Shown piece after piece: positions 49,815 to 61,350 of a stretch of 64,000 bases of DNA. Location: positions 5,023,775 to 5,087,774 of the forward strand of contig JALIRH010000008.1 of assembly GCA_023055505.1 (NCBI GenBank), read 5' to 3'. Each line of letters opens with the position of its first letter. Within the stretch, counting starts at the first letter, position 1. Under the pieces are notes generated by a model, which did not search any database, had not been told where the DNA came from, and was given only the letters and a program-made list of their open reading frames with translations. The position numbers and the translations under genes were made by a program. The stretch is from Callipepla californica brunnescens. Taxonomy: Eukaryota; Chordata; Aves; Galliformes; Odontophoridae.

Positions 49815-51550
49815 AATAAAACAGGCAAAGATCATATACAAAAATATGCTTATTTCATGAAGATAGAGCTCTTGAGACCTTACAAATTAAAACATTTAAT
49901 GACATACTAAATTAAAGAAGTCACTCTGCTATTTAAAAACGATTCTTAGATTCTTTATGCTTTTTTTTTCCCTGGGCTGGGCCTACAGTGAACAGTTCTT
50001 CCTTTTGCTCATTATGTAACAGAAAAGGAAACAAGAAACATTTTTTGTAGCTCTTGTAGCTATATGGAATCTTGCTAATGTACTGAAAGGCACAGATATA
50101 ATTGTAAAATAACTGCATATCCAGAAAGAATCTTTGAATACCTTTTTCTACCCTATGACAACAAAAATAACGAAAAGAAACTAGTACGTTGCATTAAAAT
50201 TTCTTCAGTTCAACAAACTCTGTTACATGAACATGACTAACTGCAAAAATTAGAACATTTATTTTGACCATTACTAAATTAATGGTAAATTTAGCAATTA
50301 TTAGGACTCTTCATGTTTCTAACCAACCAGCCCAATGGCTTGAATTCATTATTTGGGTAAGGTGCTTGCATCTGTCAGAGCATGACTACACAGCCCTTAC
50401 CTGGTACCCGCATCCTGCCAACTGCCACAAAAACTCCCTTTAAATTTGGGCTATGGCTTTCAACATTGTTCTGAGCTATAACATAGTTGTACTTAGTCTA
50501 GATTTGTCTTCATGTCTACATTGTCTTAGGATCTGTGTTAAAGCCTTGCCTCTTATGCTGCCTTCTGGGAGACTGTTCGACCTAAGCTGTAGCTAGTTTC
50601 ACTCTTTGAACAGACTTGTATATTTGAAAGTACTGCAAATATCAGAGAAAGCTGGGACACCACCATAGTGACGCTGCAGGACTGTGTAAGCACAGCTGCC
50701 TCTGAGGACCCAGAGCATGCTACAGATCTCTCAGAAGAAAACTGGAGATAGCTATCAAGGAAAAGATTTTTTTTTTTCTCCTGCCAAGCCATTAGTGCTG
50801 GTAGAAAGTTTATTGGGTATTGCTATCTTGAGCTGCATAAAGTTTCTGGATGTTGTACTTTGTCTCCTTTGTAAATTCAGGCATTACCCTGCTATATTTT
50901 AACAAAAGTATATTTTTCTCCATGATGTGGGATGCTGAAGGTGCCACTGTCTCTCATCCACTTCCCTGTTCCCATGAGATGTAATAGAGCTCAATATTCT
51001 TCAGTTTACGAATCCTGTTTCTATTTTCCTTTTTAGTCCTGTATCCAGTTAAGTTATGTTCCCCGTTTAAAGATACTGATAACACTGACAGAGTGTGCTC
51101 AGCTATTCTGCCCAGCAAAAGCTTTGTCTTGAAATGAACCTTTACCTCAGCAGACAAAAGTAAAGGGCACTAATAGCAAATGAAAACATGTAGTTCTGTT
51201 TATTAAGGCTGTTTGAAAGCCAAGTTCTCAGTACAGGATTAAGTGCATTTGTATACAGCTGGAATATGTCATAGATACATTTAAGTCTTTGAATTTTAAC
51301 ATTCCCAGGTGATTTTTTTTTTGTATTAGCCGTTAGTGTAGAAAGAAATCTGGACTTCTAGAACTTGCAGATAAACAGAACTCACATTATTTTCCCAATG
51401 GAGAACTGAGGCTTCTGACTCTGAGGGTTTGAACTTTGAGCACCTTCAAACGAGATCTATCCTTACAGCATGTCATAAAGAACAGGGCCTTGCTGACACC
51501 TTTTATATCTTCTAAATTATGCAATTATTAAAAATAACATTATTTTAATT
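49815..51550. other. No gene seen
   Basis: AT-rich unique-looking DNA with short T-runs near 49966 and 50768. No supportable gene or mobile element. Confidence 0.55.
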
Positions 51551-51553
51551 ACA

Positions 51554-51619
51554 TTAATTAAATATTATTTTAAACAACTTTCTTTTTTAATTAAATATTA
51601 TTTTAAACAACTTTCTTTT
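51554..51619. repeat. Exact 33-bp tandem duplication
   Basis: The 33-bp unit at 51554-51586 is repeated without any mismatch at 51587-51619. The unit begins TTAATTAAATATTATTTT and ends CAACTTTCTTTT. Identity of the copies suggests a recent slippage or duplication event, so copy number may vary between individuals. Confidence 0.95.
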
Positions 51620-51937
51620 AAAATGGAATGATTACAAAGCAGTGGCAGCAAAATAAATAATAAAACATGTGGATTTTATATAACTTCTTTGAATATAAGT
51701 GCTTTATTTTTAATATCACTAGATATCGCTCACCAATATAATATTTGTTCTTGTGTCTAAATGCCCTTAAATTTACTCCGTTCCTCATCAGTAAAATTGG
51801 TAGAAAACTACTCCATGGATTTAAAGCTTTACACATTTTCTAAACAAAGAAACAATGTATTAGTTCCATGTAAAGAAAGCAAGGATCCTTGCCTGCTGTA
51901 AAGAACTGAAATGATTTGTAAAATATGCTGCACATTT

Positions 51938-52012
51938 ATGGTCTGATGTAAATCCTACCGAATCATAAAAATATTCCCATTGATTTCTGGGGGTTCTGGA
52001 TATATCCCTCAG
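51938..52012. mobile_element. Relic of an ancient palindromic MITE
   Basis: The segment opens GGTCTGATGTAAATCCTA, has ATTCCCATTGATTTCTGGGG near the middle, and closes GGATATATCCCTCAGG. This matches the layout of old sauropsid palindromic repeats with GGCCTGATCCAA-type ends around a CCCATTGACTTCAATGGG core. The arms are heavily mutated. The match is from memory by eye. Confidence 0.45.
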
Positions 52013-52479
52013 GCAAAACTTTCTTAGAATTTTCTTTAAATAGCCATTTGACAATCACACTGTCCCATGTGTTAACATCAAGGATTCTTTTATGCTTATT
52101 CTGATTGGGTTTGGTTTCAGCTTTGTTTATTAAATAATGTGAATAATGGTTAAGTAGGAATTTATTTTGAGTGGTGGCATTAAGAGATGCACAGAAAACT
52201 TAGGGGAATGCAAACAAAGAACTGAAGAAATTAATTAGATTTTTCATATATGTTAACAATGTCTGTGGCCATCCCCTGCCCGGCCACCACTCAAATGCAG
52301 CATGCTTTTCTCTGATAGTTTGCTTGCAAGACAAATGAATTTGGAAAGTAGATGAAGATACTTACTGGCATCTGATCATTAGTTTTTGGAGTTCAGTCTG
52401 AGCTCACTTATTCAAAGGAACACCAAGCACACCATTTCTTTATATATATCCTTGTCCTAAGATTTTTAGGCAGGAATGG

Positions 52480-52950
52480 TGGCTTGCTGTGGCCCAGCTC
52501 AGTGTGTAACTGGTCAAAAAATGGAGGGCTGTCTGCTGATAAGGACCTTACCAGAATTACTTATGTCTTTGACACTTCCATGCTGTTTTACTGCACAGGC
52601 CAGTATTTGAAGTTAGCCTTGAAGACCACCCAGAAGTTCCAGCTGGTGCAGAACTCTGCTACTCACATTCTTAGTAGAAAGGAGCTGCTATCACTATAAA
52701 ACAAACTGTGCTCAGTGTTTTGCTCTGCCTATCTTTTGCTTGGTGCTACAACAGTGTGCAAGTTGTACTTAAGAAGGCTGGATAGCCTGGCAACCGATTA
52801 CTTGAAGCTGCCTGTCCCCACTTCTCCATTGTGTCTTGCTTCTCTCGAGTTCTTTGATAGAACCTTTAGGACCAGAGGCAAGCCATATTGAGTAAAAGAT
52901 CAAACTCTTCCCCTCTGGCAGTTTGTCAACACAAGAACTTGGTAGGGCAT
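52480..52950 (+). mobile_element. Ancient L2-like LINE fragment, reverse transcriptase C-terminus
   Basis: In the frame from 52484 a 71-codon reading frame ends with LALKTTQKFQLVQNSATHIL (near 52610-52670). This matches the L2/Rex-type reverse transcriptase motif in which LQLVQNAAARLL is nearly invariant. Downstream, TGGATAGCCTGGCAACCGATTAC, read with gaps, resembles the later 'P-x-Y-L' region, and CGAGTTCTTTGATAGAACC the end of such elements. The catalytic domain is absent and the frame is broken after 52699. This is a fossil, not a host gene. Confidence 0.65.
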
Positions 52951-53065
52951 AGTGCACATTTGTTATGGCAGGTTTTTAATTACATCTTTGATATGGCAGT
53001 GATGGGATTCCATATGTGAGAGTAATGCAGCATATGCACCAGTAAATCAGAGTTGAAACAAATTT

Positions 53066-53145
53066 TGGTCAGATCCTCGCCTGACGTAAATTAGCTGTTC
53101 CATTGACTCCAATGGAACTCTATGAATTTCTTACAACTAAGAAGC
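53066..53145. mobile_element. Relic of an ancient palindromic MITE
   Basis: The segment begins GATCCTCGCCTGACGTAAATT and centres on TTCCATTG/CAATGGAA, a perfect 8-bp inverted repeat with a 4-nt spacer. It closes GAATTTCTTAC, which partly mirrors the GTAAATT of the left arm. The plan matches an old sauropsid family whose arms read GATCCTCAGCTGGTGTAAAT around a TCCATTGAAGTCAATGGA core. Confidence 0.5.
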
Positions 53146-55750
53146 TAATGCCTTGTGAGATTTTACCTAAATGTCTAGGCTATACAAATTACTATAACAA
53201 TAGCTATTTCACGTAAATGTATTCTTTACTTTCTTCAAACCCTGGAGCTCACAATTTTGCTAAACTGCTGGTGAACTTTTGAGAGAGGCAGACCATGTGT
53301 TGACCTGAGTAAAACACATGAAACCTTGAAAATATTAGAAGGTTACAGACTTTGGAACTGTGAACCTCAGCTGGAACTTCCTGCCGACTGCTTTCCTGGT
53401 TAGAAGGCATCAGGTCGAGTTTTGTGCTTTGTAGCTTACAGCATGTCTGATCACAACTGACAGACTGCTTTGAAAGCAGGCAGTAAGGATGAACGCTTAA
53501 TCTGCTGCATAATATGACTGCAAAAAAGAGTTTGTAACTAAGGGCAGCTAATAAAATAAAGGCCACAGGGGTAAAATGAATTATTTATAATAAAATGTGC
53601 ATAATTTAAGTTTCTGTGAGATTTTGTGAGATTGTCAGCTCGATTTCACTGTGGTAAGAGCACCAATAAATTGACACAAAATTCTGACACTATTCTGTAC
53701 CTATTTTTAATTATATAAATTATGTGCTGTTCATATTATGCACTTGTTTACATTCAGTAAACACCAATTTAGTTTCACCTAGATAAAATGTCTGTAATAA
53801 AGACGTCTGACTGATGTCACATTGCAAATCTTGGATTCACTGCACAGCTACACTCAGATCACGCAAATCAGCCTTGATGCGCACGTAACTTTTTTGGTAA
53901 CTGAAGACCTGTTGTTGATGCTCACCATTTAGGATCTCACTGCTATTTTTATGCTATAGAACGCCTCTGGAGAAGAAGACCTTTACTTTGAATCTGTTCA
54001 TTTATATTCTTTGTAGTTGACTGCTCATCTTTCTTTTTCCATCCACTTTCCAGTTGTTTACAAGTCAAATATGGAGACTCTTTTCTAGTCATGCTGAATA
54101 AGATGGTACTTTGCAAATTGCCCGCTGGATGACAACAGTTCTGCTGCCACTGTAAGCTACTAATCACTGCAGATGGAAGTGGCAAAGATAAAAGCAGGAG
54201 CTCAAGCTATTCTTCCCACTGAGGCTGGTAGGTCACAGACTGGACTATCTGAGCAGCTTCTTGACCACTCCATATGCATCAAAATGCCCCCAAAGGAGCA
54301 AGATCCATGAAAAAGTGCTTGTAAATTAGGTTCTCCTGAGAAGAGCAGAATAATAGGCATGAGTTTCAGCTAATACTCTAAGACTTGTTCTGAAACAAAA
54401 TCAGTACTGCAGGTATGGTCCTTTCTTTAGCTGAATCTCCTGTAGAGTGAAGGGCTTAACATTTTCACAAATGGAGCAGAAATGTACAGTGTTGTTCCAT
54501 ATGATTTTTAGAGGAGGGGGGACAACACTATGTCTTGCTATGACCCACTCCTCTCATTTGAAGACCTGTCTCCTTTTCACAGTGTTCTGCAGACAAAGAT
54601 CCATAGGAAATAAAATGAGTACAATAACTGACATGGTTTTCCACTTTCCTTCTCTGGATCTCCAAAACTGGATAGGGAGACTGCCAAAAGTTTTGAATGA
54701 GTATGAAGAAGAGGGAGAGTAGAGAAGTGGAGGGAGGGATGAATACAATCTGCGTTGGACCACTTCTGCTCTCACAACATTCTAAAAGTAAGATTTAGGG
54801 TTTTAGCATGAAACTCAACAGTTTTTGAAGGACTCTTCCACAGAAGAAGCAAAAGGGGGAAAACATCTGATGTGTGTTGTTCTTTTGCCAGAAAGACAAC
54901 ATGTTGGAAGTGGAAGACAAGTGTGACACATGACAGGTAGGCAGAGAAACTAGAATGACCACATAATCAAGCTCATTCTTCTTATGTGAGTTCAGGTCAT
55001 CATTTGAATGCCAGACAGCATGCCCAGATTATAGCTGGAGGAAAGAAAATAGCAAGGCACTGACCCAAAAAGGAAATGTTCAAGTCTTATGAATGCTTTA
55101 GTCCTGTTTATCAAACAGAATCCTCAGCTTTTCCAAAAAGAATGTTTTCATTTCATGCTCCCTTTTTCTATATCACATGCACAGAGAAAACAACTGAGAA
55201 TGTTCTAGAAAGATCAACATTATATTTAAAAAAGAGAAATGATTCATTTTTCTTGTTCCTATTTATACTAGTGTCCCTTGGGTTTGCAATTGATAACCAG
55301 TATACCTGGCCTCGTGATGCTGTTACTGTAAGCACTGGAAATTAATGGTTGGTGTCAGGTGTCATTTTGATGTAATGTCATATATTAAAGAAATCATAAT
55401 TTTCTTGCCTTTTCAAATATCGAAGAATGGAGCACACCCTTCTTTTAGAGAAATCTTCACGTCTGTCACTACAATAATCTTCAGGTCTTAAAGCACCAGA
55501 CAAGGGAGATGGATAGAGGAATCAAAAAAGAAAACATACATTTCATGTCTTCATCTAATGGATCATCTGTGTTAGGGTGGGACAAGGATTTGATTGAACA
55601 AGGATGTTACTGCAAGGATTTGTGGTCAACCAAAACTATTGTGATATGATATACAGGAAACCACAACAGATGTATGCCCATATTCAAATAACAAGTTTTA
55701 CTGACCTTTTTCTAAAATTACCTGGCTCTATGCAAAAATCTTAAAATCTC
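53146..55750. other. No gene seen
   Basis: No supportable gene. Minus-strand 53249-53566 (105 codons) and plus-strand 54447-54722 (91 codons) frames show no domain. The region is unique-looking apart from short A/T tracts. Confidence 0.55.
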
Positions 55751-55754
55751 AGGT

Positions 55755-55875
55755 GCTGATCTTGCAAAAAACTTCTGCACATACTTCAATTAGCACTTAT
55801 TAGAACAGTCCTGCTGAATTCAAAATGATTACCCGAACAGTGTTAAGCAGCTAATTATTTGTAGATCTGCTCATT
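55755..55875. mobile_element. Relic of an ancient palindromic MITE
   Basis: The left part GCTGATCTTGCAAAAAACTTCTGCACATACTT (read in pieces), the central GTCCTGCTGAATTCAAAATGA and the right part GTGTTAAGCAG with closing GTAGATCTGCTC follow the order of an old palindromic repeat. That repeat's arms read GATCCTGCAAACACTTACGCAC and its core contains AGTCCCATTGAAGTCAATGGGA. The right arm is more decayed than the left. Confidence 0.5.
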
Positions 55876-58820
55876 CAGGTGTATGAAAAAAAGCTAGCCA
55901 CTTCTCCTACTCATCTGATTCTACCTTATTCACCTGTCAAAACATCTGCTTACAAGGCAGTTATCTCCTGCAAATGAAGAACCTGATACAGATGCCAGTG
56001 AAATCAGTAGCAAATGTCCCACTGAATAGGATCCGGGTGAAGTTCTTAATGTACACCAGCAGATCCATAAGAGGGCAGAAGAGACAGTAAAATCCACTTA
56101 TCCAAAACATCCGTATATTTTTCTAAGTTTACAGGTGAAGGAGCACAATTTATTTATAAGACATGCACCAGGTAATTTCAAAATAGACAGGTATAATTTA
56201 CATTGAACCTAATTCATATGAATGAACTTCCAGCATTCACAACTAGAAGACAAACAAACAAATCAGAAAAGAAAAATGACAAGCGATGAAACAGTATTGT
56301 AGATGACTCAGTAAACAATGGGTTATTCAGCATGCAGGAAGGGAAGTCAGTCTAAATTAAAATACTGTTTTATACTCAGTTTTTCTTTAAATTCAGACTA
56401 TCATCCTTCTATTTGGTCAATAGATGATGGTGATCATCAGACTATAAAGCCTCTCATAAGCAAATCATCCTGCTAGAGAACAATTTATTTCACGGCTTCT
56501 TACTACAAAGAGCAAGTCACTAAAGGCTTAGCCCGTATCCTCTCAAGTATTAACTATTTTTCCACTAGTTGCAGTAATCACTGGAATTATTTTTTTTTAA
56601 GTATTATACTTATCTCGTGATTTATACTTCAAAATCCACATTGAATGAATTATAATATTATTCTTACTGTGAGTAGTAGTAATATTAGAAATATAATACA
56701 GTAATAACAAATAAAATCACATTTGATTGAATTTAATCCTGAATATCTAAAGAGTAACACTGAAACACTCTTCCATTTAAGAAGGACCATGCTGTAATAA
56801 TTGCAGCAGAGCTGGATAAATAAGGGCATTGCAGAAGTAATGTTAATTTATTGGCTAATGTTTACATTTCCACAATGGCTCGATGAAACACAAGCAGAAG
56901 GAAGGATAAAAAGTGTGTAATATACCTATGTCATATTACAAGTGAAGGAAGGGGCTGAAAAGGTTCAAAGGAGTTGAAAACACTGTTACCTGTAAGCAGC
57001 AACATTAGCCACTGCAGAAGCGATGAGGGCTACAAACTGGACGTGTACTTCCTCCAGATTAAAGGCTGTGCATTTGAAAGCACCTCCTTTTGGTTTGTAG
57101 GAAGGAAACAGGAGAAAGAGTCAGTCTTCATTTTAAATATTATCTCAGACAGGAAATTTAGACCCTACAGAAGAGTTAAGGCACCTCTCATCAAAGCTGA
57201 CCTGAAGACACAAAATAAATAAATAACAAGTCACGGCTGCACTAGGAACTTTGCGAAAGGGCACTGGGCTCTTGCAGAAAGGGCTCTGCTTTCTTTGTTC
57301 TTCAAAGAGCTAAAACTGTCCTGGCTAGTCCCCAGGGAATAGGCTGGATACATTCTCATGTAGCTTGGAAGTGTTAAAACTGCAGCTGATTCCTACAAGC
57401 AGATCCCAGATTGTGCAATGTGGACCTCCTGTGCTTCCACGTCCTCATCCGAAGAGCTGTGCTACCTGAGTGGGACCCCTGCTCATCCTCCTCAGATTTA
57501 GACGCACACATCCTTGCCCTTAAAGTCAGAGTTAAAAGGAGCAGCTCTAGCCAGCTTCATGCCTCACCCCAATATCCTTATGCTGGCCCACACAGAAGAG
57601 CATGACTTGAAAAGAAAAGGCATTTGCACCCTTAAGAGAAATGCATGGATTGCTGTTATTAAAAACCCTTTGCTCATAACTTATCTAATTATGTGAATGA
57701 AATGCTGTGTGTCTGTAGAAACAAACTATTTTTTCTTTTATTGTCAGCATTGTGTTGTTGAGTACAGGACTGATATTTTCCTGGGATTACACACACAAAT
57801 AAAATTTCACCTCATGGCAATCTTAGCACTCTGCCATCAAGTGTGTTTCCTGCTAGCAGATGAACTGTCACATAAAGATGTACCTTAGTATAAGAAAAAA
57901 TCATCTTAAATAGCATAGGTCCCAGCCAGACTCAAGCTCTGTCAGAGCAGCTCTCTGGGATGGACTCTAATTCTGTAAGAGGAGTTAATTCCCCAAAATT
58001 ACTTCTGAATTATTCCAACTCTTAGCAAATAATCAGTGCCTGAATCTGAACACCAGCAAGCACCATTTCAGAAGAGAAATATTTACTTATAGTTTGTGAA
58101 TAATTAATAAATTACCAGCACAGACTTCCCAGACAGTTATTTAAAGACACGATCCACAGGTTTTCATTGATGGCATCAATTTAGGCAACACTCTCGCTCT
58201 AACAAATGCCTTTACATTAACTATTACCACTATGTAAAACAAGAACTCCAGTTCCTATTTTCTGCCCAACAAATGATAAACAGGTGAAAATCTATTGGAG
58301 AAGGTAGACTTCTGGGTTAAATACTTTAAAATAAGTATCTGAGATGTTTTCAAAACTTGCTGGAAAAAAACCATTTGAAACAGAGGCAATGCAAATGTCT
58401 GTGGTAACATAACAGAAAAGTTAAATACAGAAATCCCAAGCCAAATAGCTAAAAATCAAAGTTCCCTAGGGATGGTGACCTTTGCCTCCCGTGATTTATC
58501 AAAATAACAAGTCTTTAATGGAATTATCACAGAAGACATTACTTTGCCCTACTGGTTCAGAGCACCACAGCATTAAACACAATTACACTGGCAAGTCCCA
58601 GGCCCATGCAGTCCACTCTTCCAAATGGCAGCAACAAATCACTGCATACTCAGAACCAGTTTATGCTTTGTATGAAAATATACTTGAGAAACATGACTGT
58701 ACGTTCTTGTGAACAAGGTAATATTTTTCCTCCTAATATGTTGAGAATAATCCTCACAGAGTTCCCTCACACACCTCAATTCTCCAGCTGTTCATAGGCA
58801 AGTTGAAAAATGTCTTTCAA
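55876..58820. other. No gene seen
   Basis: Unique-looking AT-rich DNA with one candidate conserved element at 56755-56925. No supportable gene; frames of 60-80 codons show no recognisable feature. Confidence 0.55.
56755..56925. promoter_or_regulatory. Candidate conserved non-coding element
   Basis: A dense, non-repetitive stretch with a homeodomain-like core (GTAATAATTGC near 56795), an ATTGGCT inverted CCAAT core followed by AATGTTTAC, a forkhead-type site, near 56850-56867, and GGATAAATAAGG near 56812. Close packing of such sites is typical of enhancers. This is inference from motif texture only. Confidence 0.25.
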
Positions 58821-58822
58821 GA

Positions 58823-58926
58823 GATCATAAACTCATAGAGTGCTTTGGAACGGGTTAGCATGAACCTTACAGACCATCTAGTTCCAAATCCCTGCCCAAA
58901 GCCCAATCCAACCTGGCCTTGATACG
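58823..58926 (-). mobile_element. CR1 LINE, 3' end fragment (minus strand)
   Basis: On the plus strand it reads as reverse-complemented CR1: ATCATAAACTCATAGAGTG, then GACCATCTAGTTCCAAATCCCTGCCC, then AAAGCCCAATCCAACCTGGCCTTGA. The order is that of the last 150 bp or so of chicken CR1. About 40 bp expected between CTGCCC and AAAGCCC are missing, so the copy carries an internal deletion. It is non-coding and inactive. Confidence 0.9.
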
Positions 58927-60480
58927 TATCACTGAGAAGCTTTATCATTTTTCAGAGAAATCTGACAGAGACAAGATCATCACATCTACCACAGTAAGCT
59001 TCATCTCCAGTTTCTCTCAAGTGCATCTTCTGAGAGCAGCTTCTGTGGCCTTTACCATGTCACTCATTCATTCTGCAGTGGAGCCCCTGCCTGATACGCT
59101 GGACAGGAACTCTGTAATTGGAGGCCCAGTAAAATGAGTGAGAAACAGCCCACTCTTGCTAGCTTGGTTAGACACAGGCTAGTCAAGTGTCTGGGAACAT
59201 GTTATCATGTGACCTTTTAATTGCCATTCTTTTATTTCCCCTTACCAATATTTCCTCACTTAACTCTGCAAAGCCACACAAAATATGAGGTGCACGCCAT
59301 ATTTACTGAAAACAAGCAAACAAAGCACCAAACCTCCAGGCATTCTCGTTTTCTCACATAATTTAAAAGGTCACTGGCTGAAAACAGTTTTTTTTAAAGA
59401 CTCCAGATAAAATGACAGGACCCCACCAAAGAAACTGGCAGGACCTAACATAATTTCTGTGTCTGTGCACCTTAATTTTTTGTATTGCTATGAAAAGGTG
59501 AATCAGAAAGAACTGAAAATGCCCACAAAGGCAGTTGTCCTTTGAAGGAGGAGTTGAAAGAGGGGCCATTTTTTACGAACAAGCAGAAAGACTGATGTCT
59601 CAGATAGAAAAGAAGTGATCTTATCTCTTCTACTCTTTAAAGAACAGAGCAAGAAAAAGAAGTTTTTGTGTTCTTGGGAGGTCTGGCAGATTTACATTGC
59701 TGGCCTAGATGAGATTTTAACTTCCCACTGATATTGGATAGACTAAAACTACACAGAACTATTTTGTTTCCTGCATGCCTAAAATGGCATGTGAGAATGG
59801 GAAGTAATCATAATGATAGCTGTTAACTGCCTAACATCTTCAGAGCTTTCACATTTAAATGTGCTCCAGCCTAGTTTTCTTCACATTTGGAGGGACTATA
59901 TATTGCAAAGAATTTCTCATCATCATCCTCTATGTTGGTTTCCATTCATTTCTGTGTTTCTAAACATACCATCTCACGATGATAATACATAATAAGAAAA
60001 ATTCATCCTTCTACAATGAATCTGGCCTATGGGAGAGAACAAGGAAACACATCAGAAGTAGATTAATGTACATGTATTTCAAAACACATAAGTATGCTTG
60101 GAAATAAAATATAGGTGATATTTTGAGCTATATGAAATGAATACATCAGTTTGAGAACTTGAATTTTCTTGACAATATTTACCCAAGGAGCTGATGAAAG
60201 CTTCAAATGATTACTACTGTAAATACAGTAGTACTTCTCAGAGAAGGTTTGTAGACCAGCTCAGTATTGCCCACTGTCTCATGGGTTCAATAGGCTGCAC
60301 GTTGTGTGACAGCAGCTCACAGGAACACTGGTAGATCAAATCCACATCTGTGTTTTACATTCCAAACTTAAAGCGATGTCAGAAAGTTTTAAGTCCTGAT
60401 TTGCATCTATCCAAAATACATCCAGTTCGATGAGATCTTCTAGTTCTAGTGATATACTGGAAACTTAAAAGATATTCCGT
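58927..60480. other. No gene seen
   Basis: Unique-looking DNA without a supportable gene. The perfect inverted repeat at 60212-60233 is listed separately. Confidence 0.55.
60212..60233. repeat. Perfect 10-bp inverted repeat, 2-nt centre
   Basis: TACTACTGTA at 60212-60221 and TACAGTAGTA at 60224-60233 are exact reverse complements separated by AA. It lies about 250 bp from the mariner relic but does not match that element's terminal inverted repeat, so the two are probably unrelated. Confidence 0.8.
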
Positions 60481-60481
60481 A

Positions 60482-60958
60482 TGTGGGTCATTCTGAAAGC
60501 AATGTCTCCTATTAATTTCTGTGGAAAGTGCAACAGCTACAAAGAGCACAACAGCACTATTTGATACAGCAAATTCTCAGCTACCAAATACTATTTTTCA
60601 ACACTGTCACGACCATTAGCTATGCCTTCTCACCAGTGATGAAAAAGAGACTGCATGCTGCGCTCATGAAGATTTGCATCAGTGGTGGTGACCTACATTC
60701 TGTTGCCGCTGCTGAAAGGCACCACTCAGCACCTCACTGTGCTCACACCACTGCTTGGTCTCCAGAAACACTCAGCAAGCATCAGTGAACTGAATGCAAT
60801 GTTTTCCTCATGGAGGAATTTGATTCCGCACCTTTGTTTCATACGCACACATCCATGTTATTTTGTCAGACTGCCCCTCTGCTGCCAACTGTTACATGGC
60901 AACAAAATACAATGGAATAATGGCAGGAAGGTTCAGCCTCTACTGCCCACTGGCATCT
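60482..60958 (-). mobile_element. Degraded, internally deleted mariner element (Galluhop-like)
   Basis: The plus-strand left end TGGGTCATTCTGAAAGCAATG matches the terminal inverted repeat of the mariner family known from chicken-like genomes, next to a TA at 60480-60481. Transposase remnants run on the minus strand from about 60840 to 60591. An N-terminal helix-turn-helix portion (KQRCGIKFLHEENIA, then VSTVRC-stop-VVPFSSG) is followed by the protein's extreme C-terminus (HERSMQSLFHHW-stop-EGIANGRDSVEK, stop). About 83 codons replace the usual 340 or so, so the DDD catalytic core is missing. Three in-frame stops are present. The second terminal repeat is not visible beyond 60958, so this end is truncated. 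The core deletion is probably shared by a non-autonomous subfamily. Confidence 0.8.
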
Positions 60959-61027
60959 AGCTGGGTTGGCAAGGTGTATTTTCTTCTGTATGAGATCTCC
61001 TCCAGTTAAATTTTCATTTTACAAGGC

Positions 61028-61100
61028 TAAGGTCCAGTTCTGCAACCTTGCTAACTCACACATATAAGTGATACACGACTGGGAAGTCTTCACTGAATTC
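61028..61100. mobile_element. Relic of an ancient palindromic MITE
   Basis: GGTCCAGTTCTGCAACCTTGC, then ACTCACACATATAAGTGATAC, then GGGAAGTCTTCACTGAATTCG resembles one arm and the core of an old sauropsid repeat. That repeat's arms read GGCCCAATCCTGCAAACCTTAC, followed by ACTCACACAAGTAGTCCCATTGA (read in pieces). The second arm is not recognisable. Confidence 0.4.
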
Positions 61101-61350
61101 GTTTCTCTTCGACTCCATATTGTTGGGACAGTAGCAATTACATTGGTCACCTACAGTGTTTTGAGCATGCATGCTAACATGGCTCTGTATCAGTACAACT
61201 GCGCTGTTCCTCACAGCATGACCTCATCAAGAAACACAGACTGCATTAATGCAGTTTTATTGTTATTGTAGTAATGCTGTACGGTGATTTAAGAAATAAA
61301 TTTCTACATCTCTCCCTTAGACCTTAATTTTACGTTGCAAGATTTCTGGA

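Noticed and set aside
60528..60960. Two plus-strand frames of 86 and 92 codons
   Set aside because: They are antisense shadows of the mariner transposase remnants, which run on the minus strand.
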